Shown piece after piece: positions 1-8,832 of a stretch of 26,565 bases of DNA. The stretch comes from AB-629-J13 sp964496365. Its GTDB lineage: Bacteria; Fidelibacterota; Marinisomatia; Marinisomatales; AB-629-J13. The translations under genes and the position numbers were made by a program. The notes below the pieces were generated by a model. The model was not told the DNA's origin and made no database searches. It saw only the letters and a program-made list of their open reading frames with translations. Location of the stretch: NCBI GenBank assembly GCA_964496365.1, contig CAZBZK010000015.1, forward strand, positions 1 through 26,565, in the 5' to 3' direction. Each line of letters starts with the position of its first letter. Position 1 is the stretch's first letter.

Positions 1-2
1 AC

Positions 3-980
3 TGGAAATTCGGATTTGTTTTATCACCGTTTCACCAAACAAACAGAGTTCCGGTGAACGATTCAGAGTTTCCCATAAAGCTTCCGATTTTACCACAGGA
101 ATATCAAATTTATCCTATTGAATCTGTACCTCTTGAATACGGCGGTTTTGCCGAATATTCATATTCAAGGGGAGATTTAAGAGTGAGTTATTTTAATGGT
201 TATGATAGAATGTTTAATCTTTCTGGTATCAATGCTTTCTTTCAAAATGCTTCGGAAACCGGAAGTCCAGACATTGATATCGTGTTTGGATATCGAAAGA
301 CAAAAATGGTGGGTTTAGGTACGACATGGTTAGCTGGGGATCTTATTTTACGTGGAGACCTTGCTTATTTTCGAACCAGAGATCAAAACCAATCCATTGA
401 ACGTGATAATCCAAATCCCATTTTAGGTCAGACCTTTGATTTTCTTGCACATTCTTATCCGTTGGAGGAACGTTCAGATTATTATCAAACCACAATTCAA
501 TTTGAATATGGACTTCCCTGGGACATTACAATTATCGGACAGTTTTTTAGTTATGATACCTTAAACTATAATTCTGGGGCATTGCCCATTAATGAAGATG
601 TGAATATTCCGGCATTAGAATTATCTGCTGATGAAATCGATCCCCGTAATTTTTTCACTCCCGGAATGGGTACTCCTAATGCTGCCCTTACAAAAAAATC
701 GTTGACTCTAAACCTTGAAAAAACTTTTTTGGAAAATCAATTAAAAGTAGGCTTGGTAAACTTGTTGGATGTTTATCATCCGGAAAAACCAAAAGAGATG
801 AAAATGTGGGGGTCTTTAATTGGATTATCTATTGAATATGAAATTACTCAAGAATTGAAATGGATAACTGGAATAACCAGTATTTCCGGTAAGAATAATC
901 ATCCATTGGGCGAAACTTACCGTTTTAAACAAATGGAAGATTTTTCCCATATTCGGTTTGAATTAAAATATAATTTATGA
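3..980 (+). CDS. Outer-membrane beta-barrel protein (DUF1302/porin-like), 5' end outside window
   Basis: The frame is open from base 3 (WKFGFVLSPFHQTNR...) to the TGA at 978-980, so the gene enters from the left. The GTG at base 54 is internal rather than a credible start, because the protein-like sequence continues upstream of it and no signal peptide follows it. The roughly 325 visible residues alternate short amphipathic strands rich in Tyr, Phe and Leu with polar turns (for example YGGFAEYSYSRGDLRVSYF, then GLGTTWLAGDLILRGDLAYF) and end in FELKYNL, as barrel proteins do. The order 'marker strand, GLG...L, LRGDLAYF' resembles DUF1302-type outer-membrane proteins. That family link is a recollection of style and has not been tested. 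It converges with the minus-strand gene ending at 1135. Substrate unknown. Confidence 0.6.
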   Translation, partial: WKFGFVLSPFHQTNRVPVNDSEFPIKLPILPQEYQIYPIESVPLEYGGFAEYSYSRGDLRVSYFNGYDRMFNLSGINAFFQNASETGSPDIDIVFGYRKTKMVGLGTTWLAGDLILRGDLAYFRTRDQNQSIERDNPNPILGQTFDFLAHSYPLEERSDYYQTTIQFEYGLPWDITIIGQFFSYDTLNYNSGALPINEDVNIPALELSADEIDPRNFFTPGMGTPNAALTKKSLTLNLEKTFLENQLKVGLVNLLDVYHPEKPKEMKMWGSLIGLSIEYEITQELKWITGITSISGKNNHPLGETYRFKQMEDFSHIRFELKYNL

Positions 981-1092
981 ATTCGGTAATAAAGTTCTAT
1001 TTTAGCAAAAACCCGGTTTGTTTATAATGTTTACCTTTCTATTCCGGTTTAGATCACCCAATGTGATTTGGGCTATTTAGAACGAAATACAA

Positions 1093-1121
1093 AAAAAGAT
1101 AAACTTATAAAATATCTTTTT
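1093..1121. terminator. Possible bidirectional terminator between convergent genes
   Basis: A perfect 9-bp inverted repeat, AAAAAGATA (1093-1101) and TATCTTTTT (1113-1121), has an 11-base loop and sits between the convergent stops at 980 and 1135. A-tract on one side and T-tract on the other would suit termination in both directions. The stem has only one G-C pair, so it is weak. A second small hairpin, CCCAA/TTGGG at 1057-1072, lies just upstream. Confidence 0.35.
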
Positions 1122-1134
1122 AATAAAAAGGAAT

Positions 1135-2985
1135 TCACTTCACCAACACAACCTTCTGAATTTCCCTTTGTCCACTTCTTTCAAACAATACAATATAAAC
1201 CCCGCTTGAAACTCCATCTGCATTCCATGTAATACTGTGATTTCCGGGAGAAAATTTTTCATCCACAAGGATATGTACCAATCGTCCCTGAAGATCGTAA
1301 ATCTTCATACTCACATCAGACGAAGACGGTACTGAAAATTGAATAGTCGTCACCGGATTAAACGGATTGGGATGTGCCGGATGGAGTGCAAATTCAGTTG
1401 GAACTTTGGGCGAAGTAGATTTTCTTAATACAAAGGAATCTGATTCACCACTAACATCTAACACTCGAACACCCTCGCACTTAAACACATTTCCACTTTT
1501 ATCCACAAATTCCCAGCTTTCACACTTTTTTATATCACATTCAAACTCAAGTGGACTTCCATTATTCATCACCTCAATCACACATTCATCGGTTAAGCAG
1601 AGTTTGGTATCTCCGGAAAAGCGGATGTCGGTGGAGGGTGCCGGAGGTTTGGGTGGGAGTGAATAACTCAAAGGATTTTCTACCTCAATTTCGTTTCCGA
1701 AATATAATGAAGTGTTGTTAAGTGTTAGTCTGTTCAAATACTTTGGTGGTAGAAAGTGTTTGGATTTTGCGAGAGGTGCGGAATCTGATAATGTAATATT
1801 GCCTGAACCATTAGCCCTCATCCAATAACCACTTCCCGGTAGAAGTTCCGATACTTGATAATATGTGTCACCAAATCCATAAATTGTCCCGGGTATGATT
1901 AGATTATTGGGATCATTAATTTGTGAGATGTTTAGGGTAGTTGTTAATCCTGAAATCAGATTCCAGTCCATATCCAAAGTAAGCGTTAATTCATCTATAG
2001 ATGATCCTGACACAAGAACCGTGTCTGCGGAGTAAAATCGTAACCAATAACCCATTCCCAGTAAAAGCTCTTGAGTTGGTACATACGCCTCATCAAAAAA
2101 GTAACATGTTCCCGGAATTGCAGTTGGAAATACTTCTGTATAGTTTACATCCTCAGGAATGAGTGGAAGTCCCACCAGATTCCAATCGTTATAAATCGTG
2201 ATATCGATGGATTCCTCTCCGCATTCTTGGGGATCTTCTACCATAAACGAATAAATAAATTGGTCTAAACTGATATCTAAATGTTCACTGTTTTCAATAC
2301 AGTCTGGAAGATTTTCGCATAAAAAATTACCCCCGATTGCAAAATATGGATACCAGGCACCATCTATTCCACTCCAGTCAATATTGAGATCACAAATACA
2401 TTCCGGTATTGCAGAAAGTTCATTATTAAAAATCCACAAATAAGATAAGTTTGTCAAATTACAAAATGATCCAGGGATTGCTTCAATTTGGTTGTATCCA
2501 AGATCAAGAAAAAAAAGGGTGCTTAAATCTCCGATGGATTCCGGTAAACTACCCAATTGATTGTTGGAAATGTATAGACTGCTTAAACTGGATAGTTGCC
2601 CTATTGACTCTGGGATCTCCGTAAGATTATTCCATTGTAGAGCCAAGTATGATAACTCTGTCCAATTTCCAATCGATTCGGGTAAAATTGAAATGGGTTC
2701 AGTAAGACCGGAACCTGAAAAATTGTAATCCGCAACCCAATTTTTTAGTCTTCCGTTTATCCAAGTTTGAGTTCCCATTTCCAATGGACTGTTGTAGGAA
2801 CTTAATTCATTTTCATTCATGACATCTTCAAGGACTAAAAAATCAAAAGTGTAAAAACAGGAATCTGCGGGCCACATGGTGACTGTGGATGGAATTTCTT
2901 CTATAAAAATGAACCCCTCTTCACATTGACTGAAACCGAAGTTTAATGAAAGTAAAATATAAGAAATGGTTTTTAAAAAGTTCAT
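1135..2985 (-). CDS. Secreted leucine-rich-repeat protein with WNL modules and T9SS sorting domain
   Basis: This 616-residue exported protein starts with a signal peptide (residues 1-20, cleavage near FGFSQ/C). Residues about 93-200 are plant/bacterial-type leucine-rich repeats spaced by about 23 residues (LPESIG, IPESIG, LPESIG, with LxxLxLxxNxL cores). Residues 264-400 hold the doubled WNL module (WNLVGLPL...GYWLRF, WNLISGL...GYWMRA). Residues 400-530 are an extension with SLPPKPPAPSTDIRFSGD and several cysteines. Residues 530-616 are a type A T9SS sorting domain (HPAHPNPFNP, IYDLQGRLV, SGVYIVLF, KVVLVK). It is therefore probably exported by T9SS and surface-attached or released, with the LRR part binding protein or glycan; that role is inferred. 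The ATG is preceded by AAAGGTAATTGA, similar to the leader of the gene at 5929. It lies 11 bases after the cohesin-like gene and is probably cotranscribed with it. Confidence 0.88.
   Translation of the reverse strand: MNFLKTISYILLSLNFGFSQCEEGFIFIEEIPSTVTMWPADSCFYTFDFLVLEDVMNENELSSYNSPLEMGTQTWINGRLKNWVADYNFSGSGLTEPISILPESIGNWTELSYLALQWNNLTEIPESIGQLSSLSSLYISNNQLGSLPESIGDLSTLFFLDLGYNQIEAIPGSFCNLTNLSYLWIFNNELSAIPECICDLNIDWSGIDGAWYPYFAIGGNFLCENLPDCIENSEHLDISLDQFIYSFMVEDPQECGEESIDITIYNDWNLVGLPLIPEDVNYTEVFPTAIPGTCYFFDEAYVPTQELLLGMGYWLRFYSADTVLVSGSSIDELTLTLDMDWNLISGLTTTLNISQINDPNNLIIPGTIYGFGDTYYQVSELLPGSGYWMRANGSGNITLSDSAPLAKSKHFLPPKYLNRLTLNNTSLYFGNEIEVENPLSYSLPPKPPAPSTDIRFSGDTKLCLTDECVIEVMNNGSPLEFECDIKKCESWEFVDKSGNVFKCEGVRVLDVSGESDSFVLRKSTSPKVPTEFALHPAHPNPFNPVTTIQFSVPSSSDVSMKIYDLQGRLVHILVDEKFSPGNHSITWNADGVSSGVYIVLFERSGQREIQKVVLVK
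1786..2196 (-). repeat. Doubled WNL module, copy 1 (within the LRR protein)
   Basis: Codes for residues 264-400 of the LRR protein: two consecutive halves of about 70 residues, each running from a WNLV/WNLI core to a GYW(L/M)R core. Similar segments occur at 12057-12473, 15807-16223 and 26330-26565. Confidence 0.8.
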
Positions 2986-2996
2986 TCAATTACCTT

Positions 2997-3503
2997 TTAA
3001 TTAATATTTAAGTTTAGCGATTCAATAATTAATTCCTTAATTTCAATGAGTTCACCCTGGGAATCAAAAAATTCGCATTCATCTTTTTCGAGTATTATTT
3101 CAGTAGAACCGAATGTTAATGCTTTTACAGAAAATTCTCCAATTTTACCATCGGTTTTTATTTTAGATTGCGTATCTGTATTTACTAGGGTCAAATGAAA
3201 TATTCCACGTTCAATTTTTTCGAAAATGATTGAGTTTTCATTCCAAAATTCACCAATTTGAAATCCAGGATTGTCAATAATTTCAATTTTTGAAGTGTCT
3301 GTTACAATTTTTAAATAAACTCCAAAAACAGGGATTTCTAAATTTTTTATATGAATTGAAATTGTCATTAATTCATTTGGTGATATATATTCAGTTAAAG
3401 ATTCTACAGATAAAATAGGAGAAGTTTCAGTATCGGAATTTATCGAATCTTCACATGAAAAAAAGATGAATCCAAAATGAAAAGCCAGAATAATATTTTT
3501 CAT
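2997..3503 (-). CDS. Cohesin-like lipoprotein
   Basis: A 168-residue protein with a short hydrophobic N-terminus ending in FFSC, so Cys17 is a plausible lipidation site, although Phe in the lipobox is not ideal. Residues about 28-140 have the rhythm of a cohesin or similar beta-sandwich: PILSVESLTEYISPNELMTI (mutual-binding face), a gap, 'FGVYLKIVTDTSKIEI' (the strand that in cohesins reads 'gfqfdl.yDpskle'), GKIGEFSVKAL (in cohesins 'G.la.i.Fkv') and a C-terminal '...DSQGELIEI' strand. Its ATG overlaps the stop of the dockerin-bearing gene upstream (ATGA at 3500-3503), implying translational coupling. A cohesin next to a dockerin suggests a binding pair. The fold assignment comes from pattern reading only; another secreted Ig-like sandwich is the main alternative. 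Confidence 0.6.
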   Translation of the reverse strand: MKNIILAFHFGFIFFSCEDSINSDTETSPILSVESLTEYISPNELMTISIHIKNLEIPVFGVYLKIVTDTSKIEIIDNPGFQIGEFWNENSIIFEKIERGIFHLTLVNTDTQSKIKTDGKIGEFSVKALTFGSTEIILEKDECEFFDSQGELIEIKELIIESLNLNIN

Positions 3504-5929
3504 TTTATCAAGACCATTTTTTGGTAAGAGGTGGTGGATTCCGTTTCCAAGGTGCTAACATATACTCCGCTTGATAGATATCCGAAATCTATTACTATTG
3601 TATGTTCGCCGGTAAAATAAAATGATTTATCGATAAGTGTGGCTATTTTGTTTCCCAATAAGTCATACAAGTTTATAGAAATGTTTCCCGAAGACGGGAT
3701 GCTGAAACGAATGACGGTAGTGGAGTTAAAAGGGTTTGGATAATTTTGGAGAATCGATTTTTTGTCAGGAGTTTCAAAATTAAGTAATTTCTCCAATTCC
3801 GCTTTGATTGTTTGGATTGGTTCTCCATTACCGTTTAAAGCATGATACAACTGTTTGAAATTACTTAAATATTCTTCATTTCGAACAAGTTTCTCACTCA
3901 TTTCCAACGTGTACATTTTCCCGCTGATTTCATGTGTAGCACTCCAATTGACACCAATTCCAATGACATCCCTACCATCAACAATTCCATCACCATTAGC
4001 ATCTGCATATGTTGCAGGAAGAATATCCCACCCAGCGACTGAGTGCGGTTTCCATAAAAATGAATTGGATAAACGGGGGACTCCGGTTGCATTAAAATAA
4101 ATTCCAACAGGCAATATATCATTTAATTCTACGATTCCATTATTATCAGTGTCTCCCGGGAAAACCAATATATTTTCACAATCTGGATAACAAAAAGACT
4201 TTACTAAATCAGGACGATGTTCAGGAGTAACAGTCAAGTTAAAATTAAGATCTTCAATTTCACTATGTCCTAAATATTGAAAATTAAATGATTGTGATTG
4301 GTCTGGAGCTAAGGAAAATGACATAGAATCGCTTGAAAACAATTCACTATAATCGGTAAATAAAACATGATATGTTTCCGTTAATTCACCTTCATTAATA
4401 AGGATAAAACTCATAGAAGTATCATCAAAATTGATTGGGTCGTGATTAGAAGAAGTATTAATAATAAATTTAGGTGCGATAACACTAAATGCTATGGGAT
4501 ATAAACCAGAAATTCTATTAGCTCTATACACAGCTCCTAATGGTTCGGATAGATGATATTTCCCCTTCCAAATCAAATTCTTATCTTCTGATATTTCCAG
4601 TGTGGTTCCCGATTCTCCAATAGATGTAATTAAATAATTACCGGTGTCCATTTTTTGAATATTGCCTGAAAATGAGCTGTAAAGTTCAGGGGGAAGAGAA
4701 TATTCCCAAATAAGTTGTGCAGAAAAATCATCATGGTCTTCTATCACTTGGATTTCCAACCCTCTTGATTTTGAAACTGCATTTCCGTTGTCAAAAATTA
4801 AAATTGTCCCTTCATCTGAAAATTGAAGGCTATGTTGAAAATTAAATCCTAAATCCATTCCAAAATCCACGTCACCGGAAGGCATATTTTTTCCCATTGA
4901 CCAAATGATTTCTCCACTGGGGTAATGAATTTTTACAATTCTCGAAAGATGTCTTATGGATATATAAACTGCACTTTCTGCTTCATCAAACCAAAGAGCA
5001 TTTGCATGAGTCCAATCATATCGTTGCGGTGTAGCAACAAAGGCATCAAACCAGGTTCCATTTTCAATGTCGTAATCTTCCATACTTAAATAATCGAAAA
5101 AATTCCACTCCCACACAACTTCCTTTGTATCTTTGTCCCATTCCACGATTTTATCACCAAACCATGTAAAGAATGGTATAATACCATCGCAAAGTCCGGG
5201 ATAAAAATTATTACACGTAGATGTCCATTCACCGATGGGAACAGGCCCTGGTTGTTCCACTTCAACGATACCCAAAAAGTTTCCATTTGGAAGTTCTATA
5301 ATTTCATGATGATTAAATTCATCATTGGGTTCATCCCAAACGATCTCATTGTCTAAAGAAAATTTGATTCCCTTATAAAAATTACCGTCTGGTTGTCCGG
5401 AAACATATTCACATCCATAAAATTGACCGTAATAATCTGTGTTATAAAAAATGATAGGTGAATCTCCAGTATTCCAGATTTCATTGCCATTCTTATCAAT
5501 GATGGCGGAATAATAATCATAAAAAGCACCGAAAAGAGTTAATCCGTCCGAATATAAAATTTCATTATAAATGGTTGCTTCAGCATTTGATATAGCTGTT
5601 CCTGTGGAAAACGTTCGAGTATCAATCCATTCACCGAAGTTATCATTTTCATAAATGGGTGCAACCCGCCAAAAATATGTGGACTGCCACTCAATCTTTT
5701 CTTTTTCAATATAAATGAGGGATGAGTCTATTTGACTGACTACAAGATTTGAAAAATCAGAGTGAGTGGAAATTTCAATTTGGTAAGCAACTGCATCCGG
5801 TTCTTGTTCCCATTCAAAAAGGATGTGAATGTAATTTGTGTGTTTACCGTTTTCCGGTTTTAAGAGATCTCCAAATAATAAGGTATAGAGCAGGTAGAAT
5901 AAAATTAGAGTAAATCGAAATATTTTCAT
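3500..5929 (-). CDS. Secreted arylsulfotransferase-family protein with Fn3-like, dockerin and T9SS domains
   Basis: The start is taken at the ATG at 5927-5929, because it begins a good signal peptide (MKIFRFTLILFYLLYTLLFG) and follows GGTAATTC, nearly the same leader as the gene at 2985; an upstream in-frame ATG at 5944 lacks a Shine-Dalgarno. The 809-residue product has a fibronectin-III-like domain (about 25-112, ending FWRVAPI...FGEWIDTRTFST). An arylsulfotransferase-like beta-propeller follows (about 115-470: HHEIIELPNGNFLG, YDWTHANALWFD, SIRHLSRIVKIHYPSGEIIW, FNFQHSLQF, ILIFDNG). Candidate catalytic residues by family analogy are His207/208, His308, Arg326 and His366. Two dockerin-type Ca-binding loops span 586-665 (D-T-D-N-N-G...D, D-A-N-G-D-G...D), and a T9SS sorting domain covers 723-809 (NYPNPFNSTT... 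SGVYVS... KMVLIK). Sulfate transfer between phenols is the family reaction; the substrate here is unknown. Confidence 0.82.
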   Translation of the reverse strand: MKIFRFTLILFYLLYTLLFGDLLKPENGKHTNYIHILFEWEQEPDAVAYQIEISTHSDFSNLVVSQIDSSLIYIEKEKIEWQSTYFWRVAPIYENDNFGEWIDTRTFSTGTAISNAEATIYNEILYSDGLTLFGAFYDYYSAIIDKNGNEIWNTGDSPIIFYNTDYYGQFYGCEYVSGQPDGNFYKGIKFSLDNEIVWDEPNDEFNHHEIIELPNGNFLGIVEVEQPGPVPIGEWTSTCNNFYPGLCDGIIPFFTWFGDKIVEWDKDTKEVVWEWNFFDYLSMEDYDIENGTWFDAFVATPQRYDWTHANALWFDEAESAVYISIRHLSRIVKIHYPSGEIIWSMGKNMPSGDVDFGMDLGFNFQHSLQFSDEGTILIFDNGNAVSKSRGLEIQVIEDHDDFSAQLIWEYSLPPELYSSFSGNIQKMDTGNYLITSIGESGTTLEISEDKNLIWKGKYHLSEPLGAVYRANRISGLYPIAFSVIAPKFIINTSSNHDPINFDDTSMSFILINEGELTETYHVLFTDYSELFSSDSMSFSLAPDQSQSFNFQYLGHSEIEDLNFNLTVTPEHRPDLVKSFCYPDCENILVFPGDTDNNGIVELNDILPVGIYFNATGVPRLSNSFLWKPHSVAGWDILPATYADANGDGIVDGRDVIGIGVNWSATHEISGKMYTLEMSEKLVRNEEYLSNFKQLYHALNGNGEPIQTIKAELEKLLNFETPDKKSILQNYPNPFNSTTVIRFSIPSSGNISINLYDLLGNKIATLIDKSFYFTGEHTIVIDFGYLSSGVYVSTLETESTTSYQKMVLIK

Positions 5930-5981
5930 TGAATTACCAGACATAAATTATATTGAAAAGTTAAATGATACCCGAAATTCA

Positions 5982-7814
5982 CTATTGTCTTATAAATCCA
6001 AATTCAACCAAAAGTTGATTTGAATCATTCTGATTTTTGTTTTGAACCAATAAATAAACAATATCATCAGACTTAACGATAGTTGAATGATCAACCGGAT
6101 TTGCGTTATTATTCCTGACAATTACTAGCGGAATTAGGTCACTGTGGTTTATCCTTGAAAGTGAAAATTGGGTTGCTATATTACCAGCACGCCAAATCTG
6201 AATTTTAGCTTTTTCCCTTTGCAATAGTACGCTCCACTTGTCTATGTCAAATTCTCTACCAAATGCAATTTTTCCACCAATTTCTTTAACCATATTTGTG
6301 GATATACCTTCAGCATCATTTTTTACAACGTCTAACATATGGGGAAGTTTGGCAATTTCTTTTACTTTTTTTAAAAATAAAAAATTGACTTCTTCATTTC
6401 GAGTCATTCCTATAATCCCTTTTTTTACATCAACCTCCACTCGATGCAAAATATTAGAATTCAATCCGTTCCCAAAAACAACTCGGATACCTTCTTTTTC
6501 TGCTAATGTGCATTCCTTCGGATTTTCATCAATACAAACCACATCTTCATTAAACCTCATGAGAATTTTGGCAACCACTTTGCTAAAGGAATTTACACCA
6601 AGAATAATCCAACCTAGTTCGGTTTGTTTTCGTAAATCTAAAAGGGAAGCCACCAATCCTCCAGTAAGTCCTGCTTGTAAAACTGTGATGATAATGAGTA
6701 AAAATACCATTGCTTGAAGTTGGTTTCCTTCCAATCCATGAGCCTTTAATTCTATAGCAAAGAGAGATGCGATTGCGGCGGCAACAATTCCTCTGGGAGC
6801 AATCCATGACAGTAATAATTTCTGTTTGAAATTTAAGTCTGAACCCCAAGTCCCAACTAAAATGGACAGCGGACGTAATACGAACATAATGACCAATGCC
6901 AAGGATAATCCTCGCCAACCTAATTCCGTTAATTGAGCGATGTCAACATCAGCAGCCAATAAGATAAAAAGCATACCGATAAGGAGAATGGTCATCTCCT
7001 CTTCAAAATCCCTAAGTTCTCTCCGAATAGCAGTTTTTGTATTGCCCACGACTAAACCAGCTACGGTAACTGCAACCACACCACTTTCGGCACTTATGGA
7101 ATTGGATATTTGAAATAAACCAATTACCATGGAAAGAGTGAAAACATTTTCTATGGTTTCCGGTATAAAACGTCTAATTCTTAACAAAAATGCCAGACAC
7201 AATCCACCAGTAGCACCAAATATTATTCCAAAAAGCAATCGGGAAATAATGTGAAAAACCCCTTTAAAGAAAGTCAATCCGGAAGGACTCAAAGCAATTT
7301 CGAGAGCAACTACAGCCAACACCGCACCGATTGCGTCTAACAAAACCCCTTCCGCTTCCAAAACGGTGGCCACAGACCTCCTAAACCGAAGTCGTTTTAA
7401 TAAAGGAGTAATGACGGTAGGTCCTGTAACTATTATTAAAATCCCAAACAAAATTGAGTTTCTCCAATCCCACCCAATAATGATTTTTGAACTGATCATT
7501 CCGCCCACCGCCATGACCAAAGCTCCGAACGTAATGAGATTCCGAATGACTATTTGTTCACGTTTGATGCGACTGAATCTAAGATTTATCCCACCTTCAA
7601 ATAAAATAACTGCAACTGCAAAACCCACAATCATAGGCATGGCTTCACCGATGTCAGATGGATGAATCCATCCCAACAAATCAGGACCCAGCAAAATTCC
7701 AGCACCTAAAAGCAGAACAATTCCAGGCATTTTAATATGACGTGAGATGACTTGTACTAACATCCCAAAACACATTGCCAAAGCAAGAGTTAAGGCAGGA
7801 TTTGATTCAGGCAT
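5982..7814 (-). CDS. Na+(K+)/H+ antiporter, CPA1 type, with C-terminal RCK (TrkA-N/TrkA-C) domain
   Basis: A 610-residue inner-membrane cation/proton antiporter. Residues 8-395 hold about 12 hydrophobic segments with CPA1 landmarks: 'LLLGAGILLGPDLLG', 'FAVAVILFEGGINL', the unwound-helix motif VTGPTVITPLLKRLR (129-143), and EAEGVLLDAIGAVLAV (153-168), where Asp160 would be the transport carboxylate. SWIAPRGIVAAAIASLFA (336-353) is also conserved in the family. Residues about 400-500 form a Rossmann RCK/TrkA-N domain with a degenerate glycine motif (ILGVNSFSK) and an acid at the end of beta-2 (VVCIDENP), suggesting NAD(H) or nucleotide control. Residues about 520-595 fit TrkA-C. Cation preference cannot be read from sequence. 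It is last in a run of four closely spaced minus-strand genes, 31 bases after the hydrolase. Confidence 0.9.
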   Translation of the reverse strand: MPESNPALTLALAMCFGMLVQVISRHIKMPGIVLLLGAGILLGPDLLGWIHPSDIGEAMPMIVGFAVAVILFEGGINLRFSRIKREQIVIRNLITFGALVMAVGGMISSKIIIGWDWRNSILFGILIIVTGPTVITPLLKRLRFRRSVATVLEAEGVLLDAIGAVLAVVALEIALSPSGLTFFKGVFHIISRLLFGIIFGATGGLCLAFLLRIRRFIPETIENVFTLSMVIGLFQISNSISAESGVVAVTVAGLVVGNTKTAIRRELRDFEEEMTILLIGMLFILLAADVDIAQLTELGWRGLSLALVIMFVLRPLSILVGTWGSDLNFKQKLLLSWIAPRGIVAAAIASLFAIELKAHGLEGNQLQAMVFLLIIITVLQAGLTGGLVASLLDLRKQTELGWIILGVNSFSKVVAKILMRFNEDVVCIDENPKECTLAEKEGIRVVFGNGLNSNILHRVEVDVKKGIIGMTRNEEVNFLFLKKVKEIAKLPHMLDVVKNDAEGISTNMVKEIGGKIAFGREFDIDKWSVLLQREKAKIQIWRAGNIATQFSLSRINHSDLIPLVIVRNNNANPVDHSTIVKSDDIVYLLVQNKNQNDSNQLLVEFGFIRQ

Positions 7815-7845
7815 GATTAGGAAATTTAAAAATGAAAAATGTAAC

Positions 7846-8805
7846 TCATTCAGTAAAGATAGAATTCTTTTTTAGATGATCCAATATTGCTTCAGATACC
7901 TCCTCGAATGATTCCTGGATCAGCCAATGTCCCACATCAAGTTCGAGGAAGGTGTACGGACCTTTCATATATTTTTCAGTATCTTCAACTCCCGTTCTGC
8001 CAATTGCGGAATCCCGATTTCCCCAGATGAGTAAGGTAGGTGTGTTGACATTTCCCGTTATGGTTCGGAAATTGGAGGAATTCCACCCAATGTTTGTTCT
8101 GTACCAATTCAAGGCTGATTTTAATACTCTCTTTTGTGAAAATGCCTTAAGATACACCTCAATTTGTTCTTCAGAACTGAAATACCATAAAGATTTCAAC
8201 TTTGAATAGTTATTGAAAGAGAAATATAATTCCGGCAGGAACGGTAACTTAAAAAAACTGACATAACGGCTTTTCTTTTTCTGCTCATCATCGGAATTGT
8301 AAGCATCCATAAATGCTTTCAAGTGCGGTACTGAAAGGGCACTCCAACTAATAATTCGATCCGGGTTTATTGTAATCATTGTCCATCCAACACTTGAACC
8401 CCAATCGTGTCCTACCAGATGGAAGCGGTCAAATCCAAATTTGTCTGCAATTTGAAAAATGTCATCGCACAATATGTCAATTTTATACTCTAACTTTTTA
8501 TTGGGTAATGAACCTGGATTATATCCTCTTTGATCAGGAGCAACCACTCGATATCCTTCAGATATCAATAGAGGAATGAGGTCTACCCACATGTGTGATG
8601 TTTCGGGAAATCCATGCAACAGAATGATGCTGTCTCCAATATTTTCTAATCCTCCTGTTCGACACTGAAACTGAAGATTGTTTACCGTTACAGTCTCGAT
8701 GGAGACTGGATTTGATTCACTATAAATCATTTCAGGAACTAAAATTACAAGCAGAATGGATAAAACATAGTTATGTTTTAGTGAAAATTGATAAATAATC
8801 CTCAT
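7846..8805 (-). CDS. Exported alpha/beta hydrolase, epoxide hydrolase-like
   Basis: A 319-residue protein with an N-terminal hydrophobic segment (residues 12-28, probable signal peptide or anchor), so it probably acts in the periplasm. It has the alpha/beta-hydrolase fold landmarks in order: HGFPE (64-68, oxyanion hole), DQRGY (91-95), GHDWGSS (132-138) with Asp134 as nucleophile, GNRD (262-265, acid Asp265) and GHW (292-294, His293). An Asp nucleophile in a GHDWG elbow, with cap tyrosines in SRYVSFF (Tyr181) and NWYR (Tyr235), points to an epoxide hydrolase rather than an esterase (Ser) or a C-C hydrolase. Haloalkane dehalogenase is the alternative, but that usually has Trp at the halide site and lacks the two cap tyrosines. 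Located 27 bases after the PqqB-like gene and probably cotranscribed. Confidence 0.85.
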   Translation of the reverse strand: MRIIYQFSLKHNYVLSILLVILVPEMIYSESNPVSIETVTVNNLQFQCRTGGLENIGDSIILLHGFPETSHMWVDLIPLLISEGYRVVAPDQRGYNPGSLPNKKLEYKIDILCDDIFQIADKFGFDRFHLVGHDWGSSVGWTMITINPDRIISWSALSVPHLKAFMDAYNSDDEQKKKSRYVSFFKLPFLPELYFSFNNYSKLKSLWYFSSEEQIEVYLKAFSQKRVLKSALNWYRTNIGWNSSNFRTITGNVNTPTLLIWGNRDSAIGRTGVEDTEKYMKGPYTFLELDVGHWLIQESFEEVSEAILDHLKKNSIFTE

Positions 8806-8832
8806 AAATTCAATATACTTTGAATGACAAAA

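Noticed and set aside
54..56. GTG start for the first barrel gene
   Set aside because: The frame is open and protein-like upstream to the window edge, and no signal peptide follows the GTG.
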